DNA of 5,075 nucleotides from JBDTVS01 sp040007095 (GCA_040007095.1 JBDTVS010000014.1:1-5075), one strand, 5' to 3'; shown: positions 1 through 5,075, counted from the stretch's first letter. Program-made: numbers and translations. The notes: a model not told the origin generated them from the sequence alone.

Positions 1-44
1 ATTTCGAGCTTTTTGCTTACCGCCGTGTCGCAAACGCGCTTGTA

Positions 45-60
45 CTGGGTCTAGTCCCAG
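45..60. repeat. 16-base near-palindrome (operator-like or small hairpin)
   Basis: CTGGGTCTAGTCCCAG reads the same on both strands at 14 of 16 positions; only the two T's flanking the central CTAG fail to pair. It could be a dimeric regulator's operator, or a weak hairpin with a 5-bp stem ending an upstream gene. No T-tract follows it, which argues against a classical terminator. The role is inference. Confidence 0.35.
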
Positions 61-102
61 GAAACGTGCCGGGAGCGGTCATTCACCGGGGATTCTGGAC
101 GG

Positions 103-127
103 CTGGCCGAGAAGGGCGAACGGCCAG
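103..127 (+). repeat. GC-rich stem-loop in the upstream region
   Basis: CTGGCCG (103-109) and CGGCCAG (121-127) form a perfect 7-bp inverted repeat around an 11-base purine-rich loop. It lies about 150 bases before the start codon of the LiaF-like gene. It could fold in a long 5' leader or be the end of an upstream transcript, but no T-run follows. Such repeats also arise by chance in GC-rich DNA. Confidence 0.3.
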
Positions 128-267
128 GCGTGCGAGTGCGTAGGAGTCAAGGAGCGTACGAGCGGGCAGCCCACTGATGAGAGCCCGGCGAGGTCGGGAT
201 GTCTCGGCAGGGGCGCGGCCTGGCGGGACGACCGGCAAGCGTCCGCCGCTCATTCCCGGCCTCAAAA

Positions 268-273
268 AAGGAG
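268..273 (+). promoter_or_regulatory. Ribosome binding site deciding the start at 280
   Basis: AAGGAG lies 6 bases before the ATG at 280, an almost ideal Shine-Dalgarno match and spacing. It is the reason for preferring this start over the in-frame ATG at 199. That upstream start has a weaker GAGG and would add a 27-residue Arg-rich extension ahead of the first membrane helix. Confidence 0.8.
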
Positions 274-279
274 CCCCAC

Positions 280-1026
280 ATGTCTGCGCGTCTGAACGTG
301 GCACCCAACCTCATCTTTGGGTTGTGTCTGATCGTTGTCGGCGGGGCGCTCGCACTCGATCGGATGCACCTGCTCGAAGCGAGCCGGGTCCTGCAGTTCT
401 GGCCCATCGCGCTGGTGATCTTCGGGTTGAGCCTGGTGGCGCAGAACTTTCGCCGCGACCAGACCGGAGCCGCAGCCGGTGACGTGCCCAGCGCGTTTCA
501 CGGCGGGCACGTCCTCGGGATCGTGCTGATCGGTATCCTGGTCACCCAGGCGTTGCGGGGAAGGGAAGCAACGCGCGTCGACCCCAGCGGAACCGTGAGT
601 CTGCTCGGCGTGATGAGCGAAGACCGCCGCGTCAGCGGCGCCGCGCCGTTTCGCGGCGCCGACATGACCAGCGTGATGGGCAATTGCACGCTGGATCTTC
701 GTCAGGCCGTGCTGGCGCCAGGGGAAGAGACGACGATCGACGTCTTCACGCTGATGGGCGGGGCCGTGATTCGCGTGCCGGAAGGGTGGACGGTCGATGT
801 TCGCGCGGTGCCGATCATGGGCGGCGTCCGCGATCAGCGCGCCGGCGCCGAAGGGCGCTTTGCCGGCCGACGGCGGTTGCGCGACGGAGACGTAGAGGTC
901 GACGAACCGGATGCCGCAGCACCCCCTGTGCGCGTCGAGCAGACGACGACTCCAGCCACCGGCCCGGCTCCGCGCGTCGTCCTGCGCGGTTACGTCATGA
1001 TGGGCGGTCTCATCATCAGGTCGTGA
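280..1026 (+). CDS. LiaF-like membrane protein (LiaI/LiaF-type TM region plus LiaF C-terminal domain)
   Basis: This 248-residue protein has three predicted membrane helices (about residues 10-26, 38-55 and 75-92), matching the LiaI/LiaF-type N-terminal region. A beta-rich domain related to the LiaF C-terminal domain (formerly DUF2154) follows. The hallmark is a recurrent 'hydrophobic-x-G' turn: LLGVMSEDRR (108-117), SVMGNCTLDLRQA (131-143), TLMGGAVIRVPEGW (157-170), PIMGGVRDQR (178-187) and a last copy, YVMMGGLIIRS (238-248). An Arg-, Asp- and Pro-rich linker (about 188-234) separates the last copy from the others, an insertion not usual for the family. In Firmicutes LiaF restrains the LiaRS envelope-stress two-component system; proteins with this domain elsewhere have mostly unknown roles. 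No LiaR/LiaS gene is nearby, so a specific Lia function is not claimed. The family call is secure; the envelope-stress role is inference. Confidence 0.85.
   Translation: MSARLNVAPNLIFGLCLIVVGGALALDRMHLLEASRVLQFWPIALVIFGLSLVAQNFRRDQTGAAAGDVPSAFHGGHVLGIVLIGILVTQALRGREATRVDPSGTVSLLGVMSEDRRVSGAAPFRGADMTSVMGNCTLDLRQAVLAPGEETTIDVFTLMGGAVIRVPEGWTVDVRAVPIMGGVRDQRAGAEGRFAGRRRLRDGDVEVDEPDAAAPPVRVEQTTTPATGPAPRVVLRGYVMMGGLIIRS
637..660 (+). repeat. Perfect 9-bp inverted repeat inside the LiaF-like gene
   Basis: GGCGCCGCG (637-645) and CGCGGCGCC (652-660) are exact reverse complements around a 6-base loop (CCGTTT). All nine pairs are G-C, so the mRNA could form a very stable hairpin at the codons for residues about 120-127. 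It lies in coding sequence between two beta-repeat motifs, and may simply reflect Gly/Ala/Arg codons in GC-rich DNA. Confidence 0.5.
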
Positions 1027-1060
1027 CGCGCCCGCCGGCGTCATTCCCCGCCACGCCTGC

Positions 1061-1066
1061 AATAAT
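1061..1066 (+). promoter_or_regulatory. Possible -10 element for the Trp-repeat gene
   Basis: AATAAT, in the only AT-rich patch of the 52-base gap between the two plus-strand genes, resembles a -10 hexamer. It ends 12 bases before the ATG at 1079, so transcription from it would give a leader of only a few bases. No clear Shine-Dalgarno sequence precedes that ATG, which fits a short-leader or leaderless mRNA. No good -35 match was found. Confidence 0.25.
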
Positions 1067-1078
1067 TGATCGACCGCG

Positions 1079-1528
1079 ATGCTCAAGGGCCTGACGATCA
1101 CTCTTCTCCTGGCGTTGGGTGTACTGGCCCAGCCGCCATCGCCGTTGCTCAGCGGTTCCTGGATCGCAACGACGGCACGCAATCAGGTGTATCGCGGTCA
1201 GTGGTCGGGGCAACTGCTACCCGGCCGACCGGACGCCGCGCAAGGCTCATGGCTTGTCTTGAACGATGCCAGCCGGATTGTTCAGCAGGGCACCTGGGCG
1301 GCGGAAAAATCGAAGCAGGGGTGGCGGGGCCAGTGGTCGGTCCGGATGGCGACGGGACGTCAACCTTCCGGAACAGTGCTCTCGGGCACGTGGCAGACCA
1401 CCGCAGACTCGACAATCGCAACTCTTGCGGAGTTGCTGCAACAAACGCTGCAACAACAGGTCGCCGGTTCCTGGCGCAGCGGGCAACTCGGGGGAAATTG
1501 GTGGCTGAAGGGTCCTTCCTCGAAGTGA
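1079..1528 (+). CDS. Small secreted protein with tryptophan repeats, unknown function
   Basis: This 149-residue protein opens with a short signal peptide: Lys at position 3, a hydrophobic core at 5-16, and likely cleavage after Ala17 (VLA/QPP). The mature part is built on a recurring Gly-x-Trp turn: GSW (26-28), GQW (40-42), GSW (56-58), GTW (71-73), GQW (84-86), GTW (103-105), GSW (130-132) and GNWW (139-142). Neighbouring motifs are mostly 13 to 19 residues apart, as expected of short beta-strands or hairpins in a small sheet or barrel. A Gln/Leu-rich stretch (119-128) interrupts the series before the last two copies. I do not recognise a named family. It follows the LiaF-like gene by 52 bases on the same strand and might be co-transcribed, although a separate promoter is possible. 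A periplasmic or cell-surface location is inferred from the signal peptide. Confidence 0.8.
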   Translation: MLKGLTITLLLALGVLAQPPSPLLSGSWIATTARNQVYRGQWSGQLLPGRPDAAQGSWLVLNDASRIVQQGTWAAEKSKQGWRGQWSVRMATGRQPSGTVLSGTWQTTADSTIATLAELLQQTLQQQVAGSWRSGQLGGNWWLKGPSSK

Positions 1529-1558
1529 GCACGGTGCGAACTTACAAGTGGCGACGCG
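1529..1558. other. Convergent intergenic gap with no visible terminator
   Basis: The plus-strand secreted-protein gene and the minus-strand MmgE/PrpD gene end tail to tail with 30 bases between their stop codons. I see no hairpin followed by a T-run in either direction, so any termination here is probably Rho-dependent or occurs inside the opposing gene. Confidence 0.5.
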
Positions 1559-3028
1559 CTAGGCTCCCGGCCGTTGGAGAAATGGTCGAAGAGTCCGGAT
1601 GTCCTTGACCGCTTCGAGTGTGAGGACGCTCTCGATGAGTCGTCCGGCCGTTGTCGCGCCAAGCACCGGAGTCAGGAGGTCTCGTGCCTTGGCGACGACC
1701 TCCGCCCGCGTCATCGGATTGTCTACGGTGCCCCGCACGGCGGCGACATGCTCGCTGGCGCGCGACCCGTCGGCAAAGGTGATCTCCACAATCGCTTCCC
1801 GGTGCGGGTACAGGCGTTCGAGGTCCTCGTCTGGGGCGAGTTGCACCTTCGCGCGCTCCCGAAGAATCGAGGCGTCCTGCATCCGCGCCTTGTCGTGTGC
1901 CGCCTCGAACGACGCGGTCTTGTCGACGAGCATGACGGCCACCATGTGTTGCAGACAGATGTCGGGCATTTCGCGGGCGTTCACGGTCTTGGCCTCGCTC
2001 GTGGCGACGCGCACGACGACCTTCAGTACCTGATCCGCCTCAAACGGCCGGCGCTTGCGGATGATCTCGATCGCGTCGAGCGGCGCCTGGATCGGCGATC
2101 CGACCGTCCATTTCTTGATGTTCGTGCGGCTGACTTCGTAGCGCTCGCCGAGCTTGTCAATCAGCATCGTCGGGTCGGCCTTCGGGGCGAATGCGACGAG
2201 GAAGTTGTCCGGGCCCGAGAAGATGTCCTCGACACCGGTGCCGCCCAGCTGAATCAGCAGAACGGCCGAGACGCCGTTGCGTGCTGGAAACCCGCCGAAC
2301 ACCAGCGATTTCTCGATATGCTCCGTATCGCGCTGCCAGGCGGCGACGCCCGACGCCTGCTGCGCGGCGTAGTCGAGGACCCAGCGCATCTGTTGGGCCG
2401 AAAGGCCGGCGACGCACGCCGCCGCGGCCGCCGCGCCGAAGTCGCCGGCGATGCTGTGCGAGCTGTGGTGGGTCTCGATCTGGAAGGGCAATCCGCCCAG
2501 TGTGAACGTTACGCGCGGGCCGATATCGTATCCGAGCGCGACCGCTCGAAGCAGCCGGGTGCCATCGACACCGAACTGTTCGCCCGCGGCAAGCGCCGCC
2601 GGCACGACCGAGCAGCCGGGATGCGAATGCGACGGTGCGTGCGAATCGTCGGTCTCGTCCGAATGCGCGAGCATGCCGTTGGCCATCGCGGCCTCGATCG
2701 GTCCGCAGACGAGATCGGATGCGGCGACGGTCGCGACCTTCTCGCCGGCGCGCGCGCGCGCAAACGCGAGGGCGACCCGGCCCGGTGGCAGGGCGGCCCC
2801 CGAGACCATGGCCGCGAATGTGTCGAGGATGTGATGCTTGGTGTGCTCGACGACATCGGCGGGCAGATCGCGGGTGGCCGCGGCCGCCATGTAGCCGGCC
2901 AGCTTGTCGATCACAACGGTGGTCTCGGCTGGGGCAGGCGCCGCGTGCGCCCGCGTGGGCGCGGCGGTGGCGGCCACGATTCCGCCGGCGGTCTGGAGCA
3001 GCGCGCGCCGAGTGAGTCTCATTCCCAT
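1559..3028 (-). CDS. MmgE/PrpD family protein with a Tat signal peptide
   Basis: This 489-residue protein belongs to the MmgE/PrpD family, which includes 2-methylcitrate dehydratase, cis-aconitate decarboxylase and iminodisuccinate epimerase. Visible family landmarks are ILDTFAAMVSGA (67-78), the active-site block ANGMLAHSDETDDSHAPSHSHPG (116-138), ALGYDIGPRV (164-173), HSIAGDFGAAAAAA (191-204), the KKWTVGSPIQAPLDA region (305-319) and DNPMTRAEVVAKARDLL (436-452). Length is normal for the family. The N-terminus is a twin-arginine signal, T-R-R-A-L-L-Q (6-12), then a hydrophobic stretch and likely cleavage after AHA at 29, so the protein should be exported folded. The start at 3028 has a GAGGG-type ribosome site about 9 bases upstream; a second ATG two codons in is possible. 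It lies 16 bases after the amidohydrolase gene and is probably in its operon. The substrate is not predictable: family members act on varied carboxylic acids, and residues 125 and 129 differ from the characterised PrpD/decarboxylase pattern. Confidence 0.88.
   Translation of the reverse strand: MGMRLTRRALLQTAGGIVAATAAPTRAHAAPAPAETTVVIDKLAGYMAAAATRDLPADVVEHTKHHILDTFAAMVSGAALPPGRVALAFARARAGEKVATVAASDLVCGPIEAAMANGMLAHSDETDDSHAPSHSHPGCSVVPAALAAGEQFGVDGTRLLRAVALGYDIGPRVTFTLGGLPFQIETHHSSHSIAGDFGAAAAAACVAGLSAQQMRWVLDYAAQQASGVAAWQRDTEHIEKSLVFGGFPARNGVSAVLLIQLGGTGVEDIFSGPDNFLVAFAPKADPTMLIDKLGERYEVSRTNIKKWTVGSPIQAPLDAIEIIRKRRPFEADQVLKVVVRVATSEAKTVNAREMPDICLQHMVAVMLVDKTASFEAAHDKARMQDASILRERAKVQLAPDEDLERLYPHREAIVEITFADGSRASEHVAAVRGTVDNPMTRAEVVAKARDLLTPVLGATTAGRLIESVLTLEAVKDIRTLRPFLQRPGA
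2748..2761. repeat. 14-base alternating GC tract
   Basis: An uninterrupted GCGCGCGCGCGCGC run lies inside the MmgE/PrpD gene where it encodes the Ala-Arg-rich segment ARARAG (about residues 90-95). Alternating G-C tracts can adopt Z-DNA and are prone to slippage. The reading frame is intact here. Confidence 0.5.
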
Positions 3029-3044
3029 GCTAGTGGGCCCTCGC

Positions 3045-4355
3045 TTAGTGAAAATCGTTTCGCACGACCATCCCGCCCTTCATGACGAACCTGACGCGCT
3101 CCAGTTCGGTCACGTCGGCGAGCGGGTCGCCGGAAACGGCGATGAGGTCGGCGAACTTTCCCCGCTCGATCGTCCCGATCCGGTCCGACCATCCGTAGTT
3201 CAACGAGGCGGCAGCGACGCTGAACGCCATCTGCAGCGCCTGTCCGGGCGAGGCGCCCCACTTCACGAAGTACGCAAATTGTTCGGCCTGCTTGCCGTGG
3301 AGGTCGCGATCGCCGACCGCTCCGCTCGCAAACGGCAGGGGAATGCCGGCCGCTAGAGCCTTCTTGAAGCTCGTCGACGCCATTCGCAGCCGGCTCATCT
3401 TGGCGCCGCTCTCTTTCAAGTCCGCCGGCTCGAGCCCGACGAGGTCGGCAATGGTGATCCCGAGCGGCAGTCGTTTCGCGACCAGCATCTTGATCGACTC
3501 GTCGTCCAGTTCGAGCGCGTGCTGGGTGGCGTCGATGCCCGCCGCGATGCATGAGCGCATGCCCTCGCCGCCGTAGGTGTGGCAGGCGGTCTTCAATCCA
3601 AGCCGGTGCGCCTCGTCGACGATCGCTTGAATCTCCTCGAGCGTGAGCGACGGGGCATTGACCAGCGTGCCGTCCGGCTTGAACACGCGGTATTCCGCGC
3701 CGACAAAATCCTGCGTCGTATAGATCTTGATCCAGTCGACGCCGCGCAGCTTGGCCTCGCGCACGGCCGCGCGCGCCAGCCACGGGGAATTGATGTTCTT
3801 GTTCTCCACGAAGCCTTCGAGGGACGACAAGGCCGGCGTGCCGGCGCGCTGGTTCAGCGACGGCCCGGACACCTGCAGGCGCGGACCGGCGATGACGCCC
3901 TTGTTGATCGCCTCGCGAATGTCCACCGTGCCGTAGCCGCCCCGGGAATCGAGATCGACCGCCGTCGTGAATCCGGCGTCGAGGGTCTTGCGGGCATTCT
4001 GGGCCGCAACCAGGGTTCGGTACGACGGTGATCGGCCGTCGGGTTGATCGTAGAGATGGACGTGCGTGTCGATCATCCCCGGCAGCACGGTCGCACGGGT
4101 GAAATCGAGGACGGTCGCGTCGTCAGGAATCTGCACGTCCGGGCCAACCGCCGCGATCCGGTCGCCCTCGATCAGGACGATCTGACCGGCGGAGAGCGTC
4201 GTGGATCTGCCGTCGAACAACCGGCCTGCCCGCACCGCGATCACCCGCGGGCGGACCGCTCCCGTCTGCGACGAGAGCCGCGGACTCGCAGCCGGGACGA
4301 CCAGCGCGGCGGCCAGCGCGGCGAGGCCGGTGGTCAGCCAGCGGTTTCGCATCAT
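3045..4355 (-). CDS. Exported metal-dependent amidohydrolase (imidazolonepropionase-like group)
   Basis: This 436-residue protein is an amidohydrolase-superfamily TIM-barrel enzyme. A Sec-type signal or anchor occupies about residues 3-24 (RNR, then an Ala/Leu/Val core). The small beta-domain follows (VIAVRAGRLFDG, GQIVLIEGDRIAAVG), then the metal-site motif GMIDTHVH with His98 and His100, the candidate bridging Lys210 in VDWIKIY, His259 in ACHTYG and His279 in ATQHALE. The C-terminal beta-domain ends with RIGTIERGKFADLIAVSGDPLADV and FVMKGGMVVRND. The late-barrel Asp usually seen in 'GTDA' is absent: the matching stretch reads PFASGAVGDRDLHG (341-354), with Val347 where Asp is expected and Asp349/Asp351 nearby. 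Relatives hydrolyse cyclic amides or dipeptides, including prolidase and Xaa-Arg peptidase types; the substrate here is unknown. It appears to be the first gene of a two-gene unit with MmgE/PrpD. Two adjacent ATGs (4353-4355 and 4350-4352) could each start it, and no strong Shine-Dalgarno sequence is visible. Confidence 0.88.
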   Translation of the reverse strand: MMRNRWLTTGLAALAAALVVPAASPRLSSQTGAVRPRVIAVRAGRLFDGRSTTLSAGQIVLIEGDRIAAVGPDVQIPDDATVLDFTRATVLPGMIDTHVHLYDQPDGRSPSYRTLVAAQNARKTLDAGFTTAVDLDSRGGYGTVDIREAINKGVIAGPRLQVSGPSLNQRAGTPALSSLEGFVENKNINSPWLARAAVREAKLRGVDWIKIYTTQDFVGAEYRVFKPDGTLVNAPSLTLEEIQAIVDEAHRLGLKTACHTYGGEGMRSCIAAGIDATQHALELDDESIKMLVAKRLPLGITIADLVGLEPADLKESGAKMSRLRMASTSFKKALAAGIPLPFASGAVGDRDLHGKQAEQFAYFVKWGASPGQALQMAFSVAAASLNYGWSDRIGTIERGKFADLIAVSGDPLADVTELERVRFVMKGGMVVRNDFH

Positions 4356-4369
4356 GACGATTGGTGGAC

Positions 4370-4398
4370 GATATCATGGCGATCGCCGTCCAGATCAA
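4370..4398 (-). promoter_or_regulatory. Candidate promoter for the amidohydrolase-MmgE/PrpD unit
   Basis: On the minus strand, TTGATC (4398-4393) and GATATC (4375-4370) are separated by exactly 17 bases, the optimal sigma-70 spacing. The -35 matches consensus at four of six positions, the -10 at only three. The -10 ends 14 bases before the ATG at 4355, implying a leader of roughly 7-8 bases, in keeping with the lack of a Shine-Dalgarno sequence. Confidence 0.3.
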
Positions 4399-4504
4399 CC
4401 CCGACACCGACAATCCCGAGTGTCCTGAGCCTGGCCTTGCTCGATGGCCGGCCGTGGATCAGTTTCACGTCTGGTTGATTTTTCTGCCGATTCAGCGCCA
4501 GATA

Positions 4505-4514
4505 GAGGAGGAGG
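4505..4514 (+). promoter_or_regulatory. Strong tandem ribosome binding site
   Basis: GAGGAGGAGG contains two overlapping AGGAGG cores; the closer one ends 8 bases before the ATG at 4523. This is the strongest Shine-Dalgarno in the window and fixes the start of the following gene. Confidence 0.8.
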
Positions 4515-4522
4515 TTAGAGCC

Positions 4523-5026
4523 ATGCGCGCGCGAATCGTCTGGGCGGTGGTCCTCAGCGTCATCGTCCTTGCGCCCCCGGTGTCAGCGAGCGATTCGGAT
4601 ACCGAGCGGGTCAGCCTCACAGGCTTGACCGCCGTCAGCGTGGTGGTGGAGGACCTGTCGTCCGTCGCGCAGAAGAGCGGCCTGGTCGGCGCGACGCTTC
4701 AGGCTGATGTCGAGCGTCGGCTCCGGCAGGCGGGTATCCAGGTGACATCGGACGCCGACGCCTATTTGTACGTCCATGTCACCGTCGCCGATCCCGGCGC
4801 GTCGTTGCCCCTTCCGTACATGGTCGAAGTCGCACTGATGCAGGAAGTCACGCTGCCGCGGGGCTTGAAGACGCGCACACCCCTGCAGACCGCCACGTGG
4901 TGGGTGAACAGCCTCGGGATGTCGGGCCCTGAGCGCCTGCGTGCCGGCGTGACCGACAAGGTCGCGGAGTTTGCCGACAACTTCGTGCGAGCGTTCCGAT
5001 CGGTGAATCCGGCCGCCAACCGCTAG
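4523..5026 (+). CDS. Small secreted protein, unrecognised conserved-looking family
   Basis: This 167-residue protein begins with a clear Sec signal peptide: Arg2 and Arg4, a hydrophobic core at 5-17, and likely cleavage after VSA at residue 22. There is no lipobox Cys. The mature part looks like a compact alpha/beta domain: a strand with LTAVSVVVEDL (35-45), an amphipathic helix with TLQADVERRLRQAGI (58-72), paired strands YLYVHVTVA (81-89) and YMVEVALMQEVTL (99-111), TATWWVNSLG (123-132), and a C-terminal helix TDKVAEFADNFVRAFRSVNP (144-163). This order recalls small periplasmic proteins found widely in environmental bacteria without assigned function; I cannot name a family. The start is fixed by the tandem ribosome site and the signal peptide. 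It is divergent from the amidohydrolase gene and stands alone on its strand as far as the window shows. A periplasmic location is inferred. Confidence 0.82.
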   Translation: MRARIVWAVVLSVIVLAPPVSASDSDTERVSLTGLTAVSVVVEDLSSVAQKSGLVGATLQADVERRLRQAGIQVTSDADAYLYVHVTVADPGASLPLPYMVEVALMQEVTLPRGLKTRTPLQTATWWVNSLGMSGPERLRAGVTDKVAEFADNFVRAFRSVNPAANR

Positions 5027-5027
5027 T

Positions 5028-5051
5028 GTCCTGCGTCCGACGCTTTAGGAC
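5028..5051 (+). terminator. Hairpin just after the last gene, possible terminator
   Basis: GTCCT (5028-5032) pairs with AGGAC (5047-5051), and GCG (5033-5035) with CGC (5041-5043), leaving a TTT bulge and a 5-base loop. It starts one base after the TAG stop. No T-tract follows, so it is at best an imperfect terminator or an mRNA-end stabiliser. It could also be one end of a repeat that continues past the window. Confidence 0.3.
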
Positions 5052-5075
5052 GTCTTCCGGGCGGGGCATCCCTCC

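Larger units (their letters stand above)
1..279. other. Leading non-coding stretch upstream of the LiaF-like gene
   Basis: I see no convincing gene here. One frame is open from the left edge to a TAG at 141-143, and another to a TAG at 52-54. The longer one has mixed third-position bases, unlike the strongly G/C-ending codons of the genes further on, so a gene tail is possible but unsupported. The stretch contains a 16-base near-palindrome (45-60), a 7-bp GC-rich stem-loop (103-127) and the ribosome binding site for the next gene. I could not find a well-spaced -35/-10 pair. The promoter for the LiaF-like gene is expected here but cannot be placed. Confidence 0.6.
4356..4522. other. Divergent intergenic region
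   Basis: These 167 bases separate the divergently read amidohydrolase and small secreted-protein genes, so promoters for both should lie here. A candidate for the minus strand is described separately. For the plus strand I see an AT-rich patch at about 4475-4484 (TTGATTTTTC) but no convincing pair of hexamers. The plus-strand reading frame is open across most of the region and could extend the secreted protein upstream to an ATG at 4361, but the ribosome site and signal peptide argue for the start at 4523. Confidence 0.6.

Noticed and set aside
3..143. Possible C-terminal end of a gene entering from the left (46 codons, ending in TAG at 141-143)
   Set aside because: Third-position bases are mixed rather than G/C-biased, and the residues match nothing I recognise. 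It cannot be excluded without sequence to the left.
199..279. Upstream ATG extending the LiaF-like protein by 27 residues
   Set aside because: A GAGG precedes it, but the AAGGAG with 6-base spacing before the ATG at 280 is better, and the family normally starts just before the first membrane helix.
262..1182. 306-codon open frame on the minus strand opposite the LiaF-like gene
   Set aside because: It is low-complexity and His/Arg/Ala-rich with no domain, and it overlaps both plus-strand genes, which have good family or signal-peptide support.
1435..1456. 10-base direct repeat GCTGCAACAA in the Trp-repeat gene
   Set aside because: Two copies 12 bases apart simply encode a repeated Leu-Gln-Gln segment. 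It is too short and coding-constrained to be a mobile or regulatory element.
1574..3085. 503-codon open frame on the plus strand opposite the MmgE/PrpD gene
   Set aside because: Its product is Arg/Asp/Gly/Ala-rich with no recognisable domain, and it lies fully antisense to a clear family member. Long antisense frames are common in GC-rich DNA.
4361..4522. In-frame upstream start for the last secreted protein
   Set aside because: It would place a 54-residue non-hydrophobic stretch before a perfect signal peptide and ignore the tandem AGGAGG site. It also begins within 10 bases of the divergent gene's start.
1..5075. tRNA, rRNA, CRISPR array, insertion sequence or prophage
   Set aside because: I found no cloverleaf-like sequence, regularly spaced direct repeats, transposase or integrase motifs, or terminal inverted repeats with target duplications.

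Overview
The window is a GC-rich bacterial chromosomal segment with five protein-coding genes, all apparently intact, and no RNA genes, insertion sequences or CRISPR arrays that I can see. The gene content suggests a soil- or sediment-type Acidobacteriota, perhaps near Vicinamibacteria: exported amidohydrolase, Tat-exported MmgE/PrpD protein, LiaF-like membrane protein and small secreted proteins of no known family. This placement is inference from gene style, because there is no marker gene in the window.

Layout. Bases 1-279 hold no convincing gene, only a near-palindrome (45-60) and a GC-rich stem-loop (103-127) upstream of the first gene. A plus-strand pair follows: a three-helix membrane protein with a LiaF-type C-terminal domain (280-1026), and a small secreted tryptophan-repeat protein (1079-1528). 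Facing them on the minus strand is a two-gene unit read from right to left: an exported metal-dependent amidohydrolase (4355 down to 3045), then 16 bases later a Tat-signal MmgE/PrpD family protein (3028 down to 1559). A 167-base divergent intergenic region (4356-4522) separates this unit from the last plus-strand gene, a small secreted protein of unrecognised family (4523-5026).

How the genes fit together. The two minus-strand genes are probably co-transcribed and may act on one organic-acid or amide-type substrate outside the cytoplasm, but the substrate cannot be read from sequence. The LiaF-like protein suggests envelope-stress sensing or response, although no LiaR/LiaS-type two-component genes are in the window. 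Every product carries an export signal or membrane helices, so the segment is entirely envelope- or periplasm-directed.

Most of the window looks ordinary. The points most worth a second look are the amidohydrolase's missing canonical metal-binding Asp, the regularly spaced Trp repeats of the 149-residue secreted protein, and the exported MmgE/PrpD-amidohydrolase pairing.
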